Part shown: in pieces, positions 8,971 to 18,917 of the stretch
Position numbering within the stretch: position 1 is the stretch's first letter
Layout of the letters: each line of letters starts with the position of its first letter
NCBI GenBank assembly: GCA_947446585.1
Contig: CANFGZ010000003.1
Span: 1 to 37,675, forward strand
Reading direction: 5' to 3'
DNA length: 37,675 nt
From: Chitinophagaceae bacterium
GTDB lineage: Bacteria > Bacteroidota > Bacteroidia > Chitinophagales > Chitinophagaceae
Notes under the pieces: generated by a model
Database searches by the model: none
What the model was told of the DNA's origin: nothing
Seen by the model: only the letters and a program-made list of their open reading frames with translations
Program-made: the position numbers and the translations under genes

Positions 8971-10698
8971 TTATTGTTTTTCAGCAAACACAGATTTGCC
9001 CTCTTTTATGGTTTCAACCACTTTAATATTTTTGATTTCATTTACATCAACCTTTAAAGGATTCTTACTGAGGATAACCAAATCAGCAAGTTTACCGGCC
9101 TTCAAACTGCCTTTGCTATTTTCTTCAAAATATTCGTAAGCGCCATTAATGGTAAGCGCTTTCAATCCTTGATATGGTGTTATTTTTTCGGATTCCCCTA
9201 AAACTTTTCCTGATTTTGTTTCACGAGCAACTGAAGTCCAAAGTAAAAATAGCTGATCCATTGGTGTTACCGCACAATCTGTATGGTTGGTGCAAATAAT
9301 TCCCATATCAAAAGTTGACTTCATTGGACTGATAAAATCAGCTCTTTCTTTTCCGAGATTTTCAAGATGTGCATCACCCCAATAGTAACAGTGATTGGTA
9401 AAATAAGAAGGGAATAATTTATATTTTTTGTAGGCCATCAACTGATCCTTTCTCATGATTTGAGAATGAATAATAACAGTTCTTCTGTCGGTAGTGCTGT
9501 CTCCGGTTAGGGCAATGGCGTTTTCGTGTCCTTTAATCATCATGTCGATAGAAGCATCTCCATTGCAATGAGAATAAACTTGCACCTTATTTTTATAACA
9601 CAATACTAAAAGCTGGTTGATTTGTTCTTGATTTAAATTAGGGAAACCTTTACAATCGTGACTACAGCCCGGAACTTCTGTAAGATAAGGTTGAGTTAGA
9701 AAAGCTGTTTTTCCCTGAGGTGAGCCATCAACAGCCATTTTAATACCGGTATATTTTAAGTGATTGTTGAAAGTGCCCCATTTGAAATTTTTATTGCCAA
9801 CGATTTTATCTGCAATGGTATAAGCAGGTAATGTTTCAATGTCAATGAACAATTCTTTTCTGGCTGCAGCACTATCCAGTATGGTCATTTTTTCAGGAAA
9901 GGCAAGATGTTCTGCAGCAGTAGTTACGCCATTACTTGCATAATATTGTTGAGCAGATTTTAATTTTTCAAGTTCCTGTTCAATAGGGATAGGCTTAAAT
10001 AAAAATGGAATAAAAATTTGCTGCGCTACCTCTTGTAATAAACCTTCTGGTTCTGTAGTTCCTTTTTTTCTGATGATCGTTCCACCGTCAGGGTCTTTTG
10101 TAGCGGCATTGATTCCTGCTTTTTTCAATGCTACCGAATTGGCCACTAACATATGACCAGACACATGCATCAATATTACCGGATTTGTAGGGAAAGCCAC
10201 ATCTAGATCGGCAGCAGTTGGATGTCTTTTCTCAATCAATAAATCTTGGTCGTAATTAAAACCAATAAGCCATGAAGTGTCATCTGCTTTAAGTTTTACT
10301 TTAAGATCCTGCATCGATTTAATGATATCTGAAATATTGTTGATTTTGCCCAGTGGAGGTGAGCTTAAATCGGCTTGCATCAAACCATCTGCATATTTAG
10401 TGATATGGCTATGACCATCAATGAATCCTGGCAATAAGGTTTTTCCATTCAGGTCAATCATTTGATGTCCTTCACCTGCTTGTTTCATGGCTTCTTCTTT
10501 ATTGCCGACGAAAATTATTTTACCGTCCTTAACGACTAAAGCCTCTGCGTATTCTGGCTGATCACCTTCCATCGTAAGAATATCGCCATTGTAATAAACT
10601 ACTGCAGCGTTGTTGTCTGTAGATTTTTCTGAATTGTTTTTACAGGAACAAAAAAATGAACTGTAAAATAAAATTGCTGCGATAAATATTTTTCTCAT
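8971..10698 (-). CDS. Amidohydrolase family lipoprotein (YtcJ-like)
   Basis: Lipobox FFCSC; DLNGKTLLPGFIDGHSH, HCNGDASIDMMI, HTDCAVTPMDQLFLLWTSVAR, GSLKAGKLADLVIL motifs. Confidence 0.92.
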   Translation of the reverse strand: MRKIFIAAILFYSSFFCSCKNNSEKSTDNNAAVVYYNGDILTMEGDQPEYAEALVVKDGKIIFVGNKEEAMKQAGEGHQMIDLNGKTLLPGFIDGHSHITKYADGLMQADLSSPPLGKINNISDIIKSMQDLKVKLKADDTSWLIGFNYDQDLLIEKRHPTAADLDVAFPTNPVILMHVSGHMLVANSVALKKAGINAATKDPDGGTIIRKKGTTEPEGLLQEVAQQIFIPFLFKPIPIEQELEKLKSAQQYYASNGVTTAAEHLAFPEKMTILDSAAARKELFIDIETLPAYTIADKIVGNKNFKWGTFNNHLKYTGIKMAVDGSPQGKTAFLTQPYLTEVPGCSHDCKGFPNLNQEQINQLLVLCYKNKVQVYSHCNGDASIDMMIKGHENAIALTGDSTTDRRTVIIHSQIMRKDQLMAYKKYKLFPSYFTNHCYYWGDAHLENLGKERADFISPMKSTFDMGIICTNHTDCAVTPMDQLFLLWTSVARETKSGKVLGESEKITPYQGLKALTINGAYEYFEENSKGSLKAGKLADLVILSKNPLKVDVNEIKNIKVVETIKEGKSVFAEKQ

Positions 10699-10778
10699 AA
10701 AATAAATTGAATACGTTTTTATAAAATAAAATTAGATGTGATTAATTATTGCGCTGTAAATAATATTGCTTGTCCGAA

Positions 10779-11756
10779 TTAATTTCCAAGTAAATAACCC
10801 CATGCTGCATCAAAATTAGCTGCAGCTCCGCCTGTATTGTTTTTAGGCACATAAGAATCAAGGCTTGTTATATTGTGATCAGGAAATAACACGCTGGTAG
10901 CAGGAGTAGCGCTTGTCGTTAGTGTATGGCTATTAAAATAAGGTGGTTGATTGGAATCGATACTTACTGCTGGACCGGTAAAACCCATTTCAGCCAATTG
11001 AGTTTGTACATTGGCGTAACTGAATATCTGATCACGAATCCCATTAAATGAATACAATCTGGCAACATCAGTGGCTCCTGGTTGTGTAACCCAATCTGCA
11101 CTTCTGCCTAAATTACTATTCCAGTCGATTGAAGAAAAACTAATCGCCTTGTCTACTGAATATAATTTAGAAATAAAAAGTGCATGTCCTCCTCCCTGTG
11201 AGTGACCCGCAATAACAACCTTACTCCAATCAATATCATTATTTAAAATGAATTGCTGCCAGTTTTGTGATGGAGTTAATTGTTGCAGATAAACCAGTAA
11301 TTGATATAATCTTGTTTTGATACAATTGTTATTGTCTACAGTTACTCCAGTAGAAAGATCTATACCTTCAATAATTTCCTGACGACATTTTCCAAACTGA
11401 GTATTATCTGTATTGGAAGCAGCGGCAGTGTACAAATCGCTGTTATTAGGGTACATCAATCCTATTGAGTGATAACCCATCGCTGCGGCTTTTTTTACAA
11501 TCAATTTATAAAATTGTGGCGAACCCGTTGTGCCTGGAAGAAAAACAAATAATTTATTTCTCAAGGCCACCGTATCAATATAAACATAATGTTGACTGTT
11601 ATAGGCCGTAACCGCAGAATTAACCGTTGAAGGTGAAATTAATCTTTCAAATAATTGAGTTGTGTTATTGTTGTTATTATTATTTGAATCAACCACTTTT
11701 GTTTTCTTACAAGAGAAAAGTAAAATAGTAAAGCAGAAGTAAAAAACATTTTTCAT
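10779..11756 (-). CDS. Alpha/beta-hydrolase-fold lipoprotein
   Basis: Start at MKNVFYFCFTILLFSCKK (11756) because 11792 lies in a terminator; nucleophile elbow VVIAGHSQGGGHALF. Confidence 0.85.
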   Translation of the reverse strand: MKNVFYFCFTILLFSCKKTKVVDSNNNNNNNTTQLFERLISPSTVNSAVTAYNSQHYVYIDTVALRNKLFVFLPGTTGSPQFYKLIVKKAAAMGYHSIGLMYPNNSDLYTAAASNTDNTQFGKCRQEIIEGIDLSTGVTVDNNNCIKTRLYQLLVYLQQLTPSQNWQQFILNNDIDWSKVVIAGHSQGGGHALFISKLYSVDKAISFSSIDWNSNLGRSADWVTQPGATDVARLYSFNGIRDQIFSYANVQTQLAEMGFTGPAVSIDSNQPPYFNSHTLTTSATPATSVLFPDHNITSLDSYVPKNNTGGAAANFDAAWGYLLGN

Positions 11757-11790
11757 TTTAAAAAATTTAAACGCATTAAGTTTTAGCATC

Positions 11791-11822
11791 AAAAAAGCTG
11801 CTTAAAAATAAGCAGCTTTTTT
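11791..11822 (-). terminator. Rho-independent terminator
   Basis: AAAAAAGCTGCTTA-aaaa-TAAGCAGCTTTTTT, perfect 14-bp inverted repeat. Confidence 0.9.
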
Positions 11823-11853
11823 GAATATACGTTTACTATTTTGAAGAATAGTA

Positions 11854-13251
11854 TTAATGATGATAATCTGCGGTAGTCGTTGTGCCGGCTGTATCAATAA
11901 ATTCAAAATGATAGTTTCCTGCATTATCCCAGCTATAATTTACATGGCCATTTCTTGAGTTGATTTGGTATGTAAGATTGTATGATGTAGAAGTAGGATT
12001 AGTAAAGTTGGTAATAACCGCTCCACGCAATGGTGTCAATGGTGGTCTTATTGGAGTGGCAAAGGCTTGTGGTAAAATTTGATTTTCTGGTGCAGGAGTT
12101 GTAGGGTCGATAGTAACTTTTCCTTTCATTGCGCCTACAACATAAGGATAAGTTGTGGTGCCATGATAATGATATACGCCACTGTTATAAATATGACCAT
12201 GGCAAGTATCTAAACTTTGCATATTTGTGCCATCGGGTTCTTTTGCTCCATACACTGCAAATCCATCTAAAGCAAAAGCGATAGGCATTAACCCAGAGGT
12301 TGCAGACAAATGCAAAGGCGCCGCATGATAATGGTAATCGTCTGCCTTTCCGCAATGTCCGCCCCAGTTATCCAATTCTCCAATAGCATAAGAATCTTCT
12401 CCTCTGTTATTCAAAGCATTGAAAATGGGAATACCATTAACGGCAATGGCAACAGCACCTTTCATGAAATTATATCTAGTACTTAATGGCGTTGTTGCAT
12501 ATACAGGCTGCAAAGGAATACTCCAGTGGTTTGATCCTGTGTAAGCTTGTGGTAAAGGAACTTGCTGTTGCCAACTAGTAATACCAATCATCATATTATG
12601 GTTTGGAAAACCTCCGCCAGAAACGTAGAAATAAGTAGAATCCCAGCTTGTTGAAATAGATGGTTTATAAGGAGTAAATGCTGAATCAATAAAACTTGTG
12701 GAAGACTTAGGAATTCCGGTATCTGTTGGTCCAGGACTCGGAGTGACGGGTGTGTTTTTTTTACACGAAACAAAAAACAATATTATAAAACAAATTGTCA
12801 TTGTAGAAAAAGCAAATTGCCATTGTTTTCTATAATTATTTTTATAGGCAAATACACTCAAAAAATAAAAACCAATGGCAATCAACGCCAGTAAAGCCAG
12901 TTGAAAAAAATAGTGAAAATCCCATGGTGTACGGATAACTCTATCAGAAATCAAAGGAAGATTAATTCCGTTTTTTAAATTGATATTGCTAATTTCTGTG
13001 TTAAGATATTTTTTATCGTTGGAGGTTATTGAACCGGCAGACAATCTCCATATTTTTCCTTCTATGCCTTCAATTAAAATGAAATCATTTTTCGACATCA
13101 AATAATTCCCAACAATAGATTCATTATTTATCCTAGTTTCCCAATGATGAAGTAATGATAAGTCTTGTTTTTTGTAATGTCCACCTGGATGTGCAAATGA
13201 TGACATTGCAATTATTGATAAGAATAAAAGGCCGAAGCTGATTTTTTTCAT
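11854..13251 (-). CDS. YHYH domain-containing protein with N-terminal secreted/membrane region
   Basis: WGGHCGKADDYHYHAAPLHL...CHGHIYNSGVYHYHGTTTYPY; realistic start MKKISFGLLFLSIIAMSSFAHPGGH at 13251; the ORF-track extension to 13440 overlaps the next gene. Confidence 0.88.
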   Translation of the reverse strand: MKKISFGLLFLSIIAMSSFAHPGGHYKKQDLSLLHHWETRINNESIVGNYLMSKNDFILIEGIEGKIWRLSAGSITSNDKKYLNTEISNINLKNGINLPLISDRVIRTPWDFHYFFQLALLALIAIGFYFLSVFAYKNNYRKQWQFAFSTMTICFIILFFVSCKKNTPVTPSPGPTDTGIPKSSTSFIDSAFTPYKPSISTSWDSTYFYVSGGGFPNHNMMIGITSWQQQVPLPQAYTGSNHWSIPLQPVYATTPLSTRYNFMKGAVAIAVNGIPIFNALNNRGEDSYAIGELDNWGGHCGKADDYHYHAAPLHLSATSGLMPIAFALDGFAVYGAKEPDGTNMQSLDTCHGHIYNSGVYHYHGTTTYPYVVGAMKGKVTIDPTTPAPENQILPQAFATPIRPPLTPLRGAVITNFTNPTSTSYNLTYQINSRNGHVNYSWDNAGNYHFEFIDTAGTTTTADYHH

Positions 13252-13268
13252 TTTTTTTATTTTAAAAT

Positions 13269-14057
13269 TTAAGGTCTTGCATAACCAACGGTTATCATGG
13301 AAGTATCTAAAGTAATGCCACTCATAGCTGCTTGTAAAACATCCATAGTAACCTGGCTTTGAGGTACTGTTAATGTGGGTTGTTGTGAAAGCGCATAAAC
13401 AGTGATATAATAATATTTTAAACCTGGTCCCTGAGAACATGGTGGCTCGTAACGAAGTGGATTGGCGAATGTATTGGCTCCGTATGTTCCAACTGTAGTA
13501 TTATTTTCGGGTACGCTTAATACCGAAGCTGGTAAATTATATACCACCATATAAACATGATTAGGTGGTGTTGGTGTTATGGTATGCATAGTAATCGCAT
13601 AAGCATTGGTTCCTGCCGGTGCATCTCTCCATGCAATTGGAGGTGCAATTCCTGTACTATCGCAAGTATATAATTTGGGATAAAGACCATTGTTTACAAA
13701 TGCTGAACTGTACGCTACTAACTTGGGTGCAGGTCCTGCAAGCACCGTGAAAGTACCGCCAACTGTGGTTCCGGCAGAAGTAGTAATATTTATAGTTCCG
13801 GTTGTTGCACTTACAGGTACCGTAAACGTTATGGTTGAATCATTAATCACAGTAAAGTTGGTTACGGTGATTCCATTTATAGTAATAGAAGTGGTTCCGG
13901 TTAAATGCAAACCATTAATTGTTACAGTAGAGCCTACTGTTCCACTGTTGGGCGAAAAAGAAGTTATCGTTGCACCAGAAGGAGTTGGATCGGTTGTTTT
14001 CTTGCAAGATAAAAAAGTGAAAATTGCGATTCCAAATAATACTGCAGATAGTTTCAT
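13269..14057 (-). CDS. IPT/TIG domain plus PEBP (YbhB/YbcL-like) lipoprotein
   Basis: Lipobox FTFLSCKK; ITSFSPNSGTVGSTVTINGLHLTGTTSITINGI (TIG); FVNNGLYPKLYTCDSTGIAPPIAWRDAP...HVYMVVYNLPA...PCSQGPGLKYYYITVYAL (PEBP). Confidence 0.9.
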   Translation of the reverse strand: MKLSAVLFGIAIFTFLSCKKTTDPTPSGATITSFSPNSGTVGSTVTINGLHLTGTTSITINGITVTNFTVINDSTITFTVPVSATTGTINITTSAGTTVGGTFTVLAGPAPKLVAYSSAFVNNGLYPKLYTCDSTGIAPPIAWRDAPAGTNAYAITMHTITPTPPNHVYMVVYNLPASVLSVPENNTTVGTYGANTFANPLRYEPPCSQGPGLKYYYITVYALSQQPTLTVPQSQVTMDVLQAAMSGITLDTSMITVGYARP

Positions 14058-14260
14058 GAAGAATGATTAAAAATAATATTATGACAAAAAGTAAAAAACA
14101 AAAGTAAATCTTATCGGTAAAAAAATAATAAAAATCGTTATTTCGATTTTGTTTACACTTTGACTGAAAAAACCTAATTGGTTTAACCTGTCTTAAACTA
14201 TTTTAAATGCGACAAGTCTATTAATTTTAAATAAATTTTATAGCCTTTTTATTAATTATT

Positions 14261-16090
14261 ATGGAGTATAATTTATCATTTGGAATTAAAAACCGTTCTC
14301 TTTGTAAATCCGGAATCTCTGTAATTATTTTATTCATTTTTGTATCGACTGTTTTTGGTCAGAATTACTCTGTAATTTTAGGAAGACCTACTGATACTTC
14401 AATCACAGTCAGTACTATGTTTAATCAAAATGTTTATTTAATCATAGAATATGGTGTTCAATCCGGAGGTTATAGCAACTCGAGTTCAGGATACACCAAT
14501 CAGGCAAACATACCCGACGAAATTGATTTGCACAATCTGATTCCTAACACCAAATATTATTACAGATTAAAATATCGTCAAACGGGTACGACTAATTATA
14601 ATTACTCTCCCGAATATTCTTTTCAAACCCAACGTCCGCCGGGAAGTTCGTTTAGCTTTACCATAGAAGCAGATGAACATCTCTATGATATTAAAGGCGT
14701 GAAGAGTTTATACCGCATATCTTTAAATAATCAGGCCAATGATAAGCCTGATTTTATGATGTCGTTAGGGGATATTTTTGGTGATGATCACTCTTATCTA
14801 GACGATACTTATACTATAACTGCTGGTGAACTGGATACGTTACATTATAATTACAGACCTTTCTTAGGCCAGATTTGTCATTCTGTGCCTTTCTTTATTG
14901 CTTTGGGCAACCATGAAGGCGAAAGAAAACATCATTTCAATTATCCCATTCCCCCACCAAATAACTTACCTATAAATGGCACCATAGCCAGAAAAAAATA
15001 TTTTCCAAATCCTTTTCCTAATTCTTTCTATTCCGGGAATACGGCTTCGGAATTGTACGGCGTTGACAAACCTGAAAATTATTATGCCTGGACCTGGGGT
15101 GATGCACTTTTCGTTGTGTTAGACCCATATAGATATGACAGTCGCTCTGATACGTCTGCAAAGCCAACCGGTTGGGACTGGACGCTTGGTATTTCTCAAT
15201 ATTTATGGCTAAAAAACACTTTAGAAACCAGCAATGCTAAATTTAAATTTGTCTTCGCCCATCATATCAGAGGAGAAGGAAGAGGAGGAATTACCAATGC
15301 AATTACGAATGAATGGGGCGGCTATCAAAGAGCAAATGGAACTATCGGAAATGGCTATACTTTTGATGCCAACAGACCGGCGAGTGAAGGCTGGACAAAA
15401 CCCATTCATCAATTGTTTATCGACAATCATGTTACCATTTTCTTCCAGGGGCACGACCATGTGTTTGCTCATGAAATGCTTGATGGTATTACTTATCAGT
15501 CATGCCCAATGGCCGCCGATTCTACTTATGAAATTGGCATGCTGGCTAACGCAGGTGCTTATACAGCAGATACACTTCCGGGTTCAGGGCACATCAAAGT
15601 AAGTGTTACTCCATCTTGTGTAAAAGTAGATTTTGTAAGAGCTTATTTACCCGCAGATACGATGGGTGTTCATAAAAATGGTGAGGTCGCTTTCTCTTAT
15701 GCAATTGGAAATTGTGTGATAACACCATGTCAATTTAATTATGGAAATTGGACCGACTGTGATTCAAGTGGATTTCAAACCAGAACATACATTAGCACTC
15801 CATTAGGATGCCTTGGAACACCGCCAGCAGACAGTATCAGAATAACGTGTCAATTTGCAACAAATGAATTTGTAACCGTTTATCCTAACCCTGCAAAAAA
15901 CTCAATTCATTTGAAATTCAGTAACGATGTAACAAATCTTCAAACCGAATTGATAAATAATATTGGGCAAACATTATATAAAGGAAACACTAATACCATT
16001 GATATCAGTAAATTTTCAATGGGGATTTATTTCTTGAAAATAGATACTGATCAAGGAAAAACCAGTAAAAAAATTATGATTCAACATTAA
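14261..16090 (+). CDS. Secreted metallophosphoesterase with N-terminal Fn3/PAP-like domain, TSP1-like segment and T9SS type A sorting domain
   Basis: EADEH, SLGDIF, ALGNHEGE, FAHH, FQGHDHVF metal-binding motifs; C-term VYPNPAKNSIHLKF...GIYFLKIDTDQGKTSKKIMIQH. Confidence 0.93.
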   Translation: MEYNLSFGIKNRSLCKSGISVIILFIFVSTVFGQNYSVILGRPTDTSITVSTMFNQNVYLIIEYGVQSGGYSNSSSGYTNQANIPDEIDLHNLIPNTKYYYRLKYRQTGTTNYNYSPEYSFQTQRPPGSSFSFTIEADEHLYDIKGVKSLYRISLNNQANDKPDFMMSLGDIFGDDHSYLDDTYTITAGELDTLHYNYRPFLGQICHSVPFFIALGNHEGERKHHFNYPIPPPNNLPINGTIARKKYFPNPFPNSFYSGNTASELYGVDKPENYYAWTWGDALFVVLDPYRYDSRSDTSAKPTGWDWTLGISQYLWLKNTLETSNAKFKFVFAHHIRGEGRGGITNAITNEWGGYQRANGTIGNGYTFDANRPASEGWTKPIHQLFIDNHVTIFFQGHDHVFAHEMLDGITYQSCPMAADSTYEIGMLANAGAYTADTLPGSGHIKVSVTPSCVKVDFVRAYLPADTMGVHKNGEVAFSYAIGNCVITPCQFNYGNWTDCDSSGFQTRTYISTPLGCLGTPPADSIRITCQFATNEFVTVYPNPAKNSIHLKFSNDVTNLQTELINNIGQTLYKGNTNTIDISKFSMGIYFLKIDTDQGKTSKKIMIQH

Positions 16091-16133
16091 TCATCTTCAA
16101 TAGAAATTTCAAATTATTTATAACTTATAGCAA

Positions 16134-17918
16134 ATGAACAAAATTCTAATTCTGCTAAGCTTTACTTTTCTTGCTTTCAAAAATATAAATGCACAAAATA
16201 TAAGATTCACCGAAATGGTGGGCAAGCCAACTAACAGCAGCGCCACTATACAAATGTTTTTTACCGATACTGCTGAAATGCAAGTTCAATATGGAACGGT
16301 ATCTGGTACTTATCCCAATCAAACACCCTGGGCTTCTTTCTCAGCTAACCTTCCAGCAGAAATTACCATCAACGGATTACAGTCCGACACCAAATATTAT
16401 TATCGTGTAAGGCACCGTGTTCCAGGAACAAATACACCGACTTCAAGAACAGAACATTTCTTTCATACACAAAGAAATCCGGGCAGCGTGTTTTCATTTG
16501 TTGTAGAAGCAGATCCTCATTCAGATGAGCAAAGCGATTCTACCTTATATGCACAATGTTTACAAAATCAATTAACCGACAATCCTGATTTTATGATTGA
16601 CCTGGGAGATTTTTTAATGACTGACAAATTAAAAAACAGAACTACGAATACTATTCCCCGCGATACAATTACTTACAGATGTGACATATTCAGAAAGTTT
16701 TATCAAATTTCATCACATTCAGTTCCATTATTTATCGCTTTAGGTAATCATGAAGGAGAAGCGGGATGGAACAGAGTGGGAAACAGAATCGACTCTTCCA
16801 ATAACATTGCTATTTGGGATGTGATTGATAGAAAAAAATATTTTATGAATCCTGCACCCGATGCATTTTATTCTGGAGATACATCCCATCAGGCCTTTGT
16901 TGGACAGAGAGAAAATTATTACTCTTGGACCTGGGGAGATGCATTATTTATTATACTCGATCCATATTGGTACACTTCAACTAAACCAGACTCTTTACAT
17001 GGGTGGAGATGGACTTTAGGAAAAACTCAATACGATTGGATGAAGAAAACACTCGAAGACAATGACAGTAAAAAATTCAAATTTGTTTTTGCCCATCAAA
17101 TTATTGGTGGAGATCCAGATGGCCGCGGTGGAGTTGAATTTGCAGATCGTTACGAATGGGGTGGAAAAAGTTTAAATGGTCAAGATTCTTTCGCTTTCTA
17201 CAGATCAGGATGGTACAAGCCTATAAAGGACTTATTCAAAGAACATAAAGTAAATATCTTCTTTCATGGTCATGATCATTTTTATGGCAAGCAGGAAAAA
17301 GATTGTTTGGTTTATCAGGAAACTCCTCAGCCCAGTCATCCCAATCCATCCAATTCTGATGTTGTAACTTATGCAGATGATTACGGTTATCATGAAGGTA
17401 TTATTCAGGCCAGCTCAGGACATTTAAAAATAACCGTAGCTCCAGCAGGAGTAACAGTTGATTATGTAAGAACCTATTTGCCGGCAAATGAAGATGCTAC
17501 ACATCATAATAAAGATGTTTCTGCAACATATTTTATTGGATCAACTAATTGTTATGATTCAACAAATGGCGGAGATACAACAACGCCGGTAATTCATGAT
17601 ACTATAGTAAGTGGTGTTTCTCCTGTATTATGGAGTAATAATAATCCGAATGAATTAATATATCCAAATCCTTCTTCAGGAAGTGTAAATATAATTTTCT
17701 CTTTACAAAGTTCAGAGAGGCTACATTTTTATATATACAATTCAGCAGGCCAATTGGTAAGACGCTGGGATTACAACAATGCTATTAGCAGCGGTAAATA
17801 TAAAATAATCTGGGATGGAAACACAAGTAGTGGAAGCAGATTGCCAAATGGAGTTTACCTATATTCAATTAGGGGTGAAAATAATTTTATAAAATCGGGG
17901 AAAATTGTTTTGGAATGA
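16134..17918 (+). CDS. Secreted metallophosphoesterase, tandem paralogue, C-terminal sorting/FlgD-like domain
   Basis: EADPH, DLGDFL, ALGNHEGE, FAHQ, FHGHDHFY; C-term IYPNPSSGSVNIIF...NGVYLYSIRGENNFIKSGKIVL. Confidence 0.93.
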   Translation: MNKILILLSFTFLAFKNINAQNIRFTEMVGKPTNSSATIQMFFTDTAEMQVQYGTVSGTYPNQTPWASFSANLPAEITINGLQSDTKYYYRVRHRVPGTNTPTSRTEHFFHTQRNPGSVFSFVVEADPHSDEQSDSTLYAQCLQNQLTDNPDFMIDLGDFLMTDKLKNRTTNTIPRDTITYRCDIFRKFYQISSHSVPLFIALGNHEGEAGWNRVGNRIDSSNNIAIWDVIDRKKYFMNPAPDAFYSGDTSHQAFVGQRENYYSWTWGDALFIILDPYWYTSTKPDSLHGWRWTLGKTQYDWMKKTLEDNDSKKFKFVFAHQIIGGDPDGRGGVEFADRYEWGGKSLNGQDSFAFYRSGWYKPIKDLFKEHKVNIFFHGHDHFYGKQEKDCLVYQETPQPSHPNPSNSDVVTYADDYGYHEGIIQASSGHLKITVAPAGVTVDYVRTYLPANEDATHHNKDVSATYFIGSTNCYDSTNGGDTTTPVIHDTIVSGVSPVLWSNNNPNELIYPNPSSGSVNIIFSLQSSERLHFYIYNSAGQLVRRWDYNNAISSGKYKIIWDGNTSSGSRLPNGVYLYSIRGENNFIKSGKIVLE

Positions 17919-17934
17919 TGTTTTAAGCCTTGAA

Positions 17935-18351
17935 CTACTTTTTGATAAATAATGAATCTGATATTATTTTATTTATTATCACATTTGAAAAAGATTTAGC
18001 TAAATAATAATGCCCTTTTTCATTTAAATGTTCGTCATATTTTGACAATACAAATTGAACGCCATTTTTGTAATTAATCGAGTCTCTGTAATTGTAATAA
18101 TTAACTTCAGGAAATTGTGTAAAGAAGTTTTTTATGACGTTATCAGCATTTTTAAAAATTATAGGATAATTTAACAAGTCCATCTCCGGTAAATTAGCGA
18201 CGAAAACCTTGCAATTGTTTTTCTTGGCGTGATTAATCATCTCCGATAATAACTCTTTAGGATAAACCCAATTTGATCGATTTTCTGTATAGGATTTAAG
18301 ATATTGATCAAAGATGCTATTAGGAATTATTATGCCATAATTTTTTAGTAT
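17935..18351 (-). pseudogene. 5'-truncated SGNH/GDSL-hydrolase-like remnant
   Basis: Frame open upstream of the annotated Met (ILKNYGIIIPNSIFDQYLKSYTENRSNWVYPKELLSE-MINHAKK...) to a TAA at 18352-18354 with no ATG/GTG/TTG; retains YDEHLNEKGHYYLA (C-terminal D-x-H block) but lacks the N-terminal GDS block. Confidence 0.5.
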
Positions 18352-18398
18352 TTATTTCTTATCACTTTATAGCTTACTTTTATTTCAACAAACATGGC

Positions 18399-18908
18399 AT
18401 GACAAATAATGATATGCTTGAACAGCTAAAAACAGAAAACGAACAACTTCAATTTCAGTTGAAAGATCTGGAGTATTTTATTGAAATAAAGGAAGAGGAA
18501 CTAGCCTTTCTGAAAAACAAAGCGAAGTCGGTTGCTGAAATGCAAAGTGCGCTCGATCAGCGATTATATGAGATCGAACAGATGCAGCATTTCATAGGAA
18601 ATATTCAACAGAAGTCAATTGGAGATGCTAAAAGAGAAGCAAATCTCGAAGAAGAATTGATTCAGAATATCAAAATAGAAAAAGAGTTTTACGAATTAAG
18701 AGATCAATTTAAAAGCACCACTTTGGCTTTGGAGGATACCAACAATCAATTATCCGAAGCTGTTGAACTTTATAAAAAATTAAATGATTGCCATTCAAAA
18801 ATTGCAGCATTGCAAAGTAATTTGGAAATTGCATTACTGGACAATCAATTTTTAAAAGAAGAACTTGAAGAATTGAGATCAAATGAATCAAATACAAATC
18901 AGGAATAA
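18399..18908 (+). CDS. Hypothetical coiled-coil protein
   Basis: 169-aa, heptad-rich, 10 bp upstream of pdxH. Confidence 0.75.
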   Translation: MTNNDMLEQLKTENEQLQFQLKDLEYFIEIKEEELAFLKNKAKSVAEMQSALDQRLYEIEQMQHFIGNIQQKSIGDAKREANLEEELIQNIKIEKEFYELRDQFKSTTLALEDTNNQLSEAVELYKKLNDCHSKIAALQSNLEIALLDNQFLKEELEELRSNESNTNQE

Positions 18909-18917
18909 AAAATCAAA

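Noticed and set aside
13252-13440. N-terminal extension of the YHYH ORF
   Set aside because: Overlaps the PEBP gene out of frame; true signal peptide starts at 13251.
13690-14070. 126-aa plus-strand ORF
   Set aside because: Antisense to the TIG-PEBP gene; low-complexity V/T/P composition from antisense of repeats.
15234-15602. 122-aa plus-strand alternate-frame ORF
   Set aside because: Embedded in the metallophosphoesterase gene, no domain.
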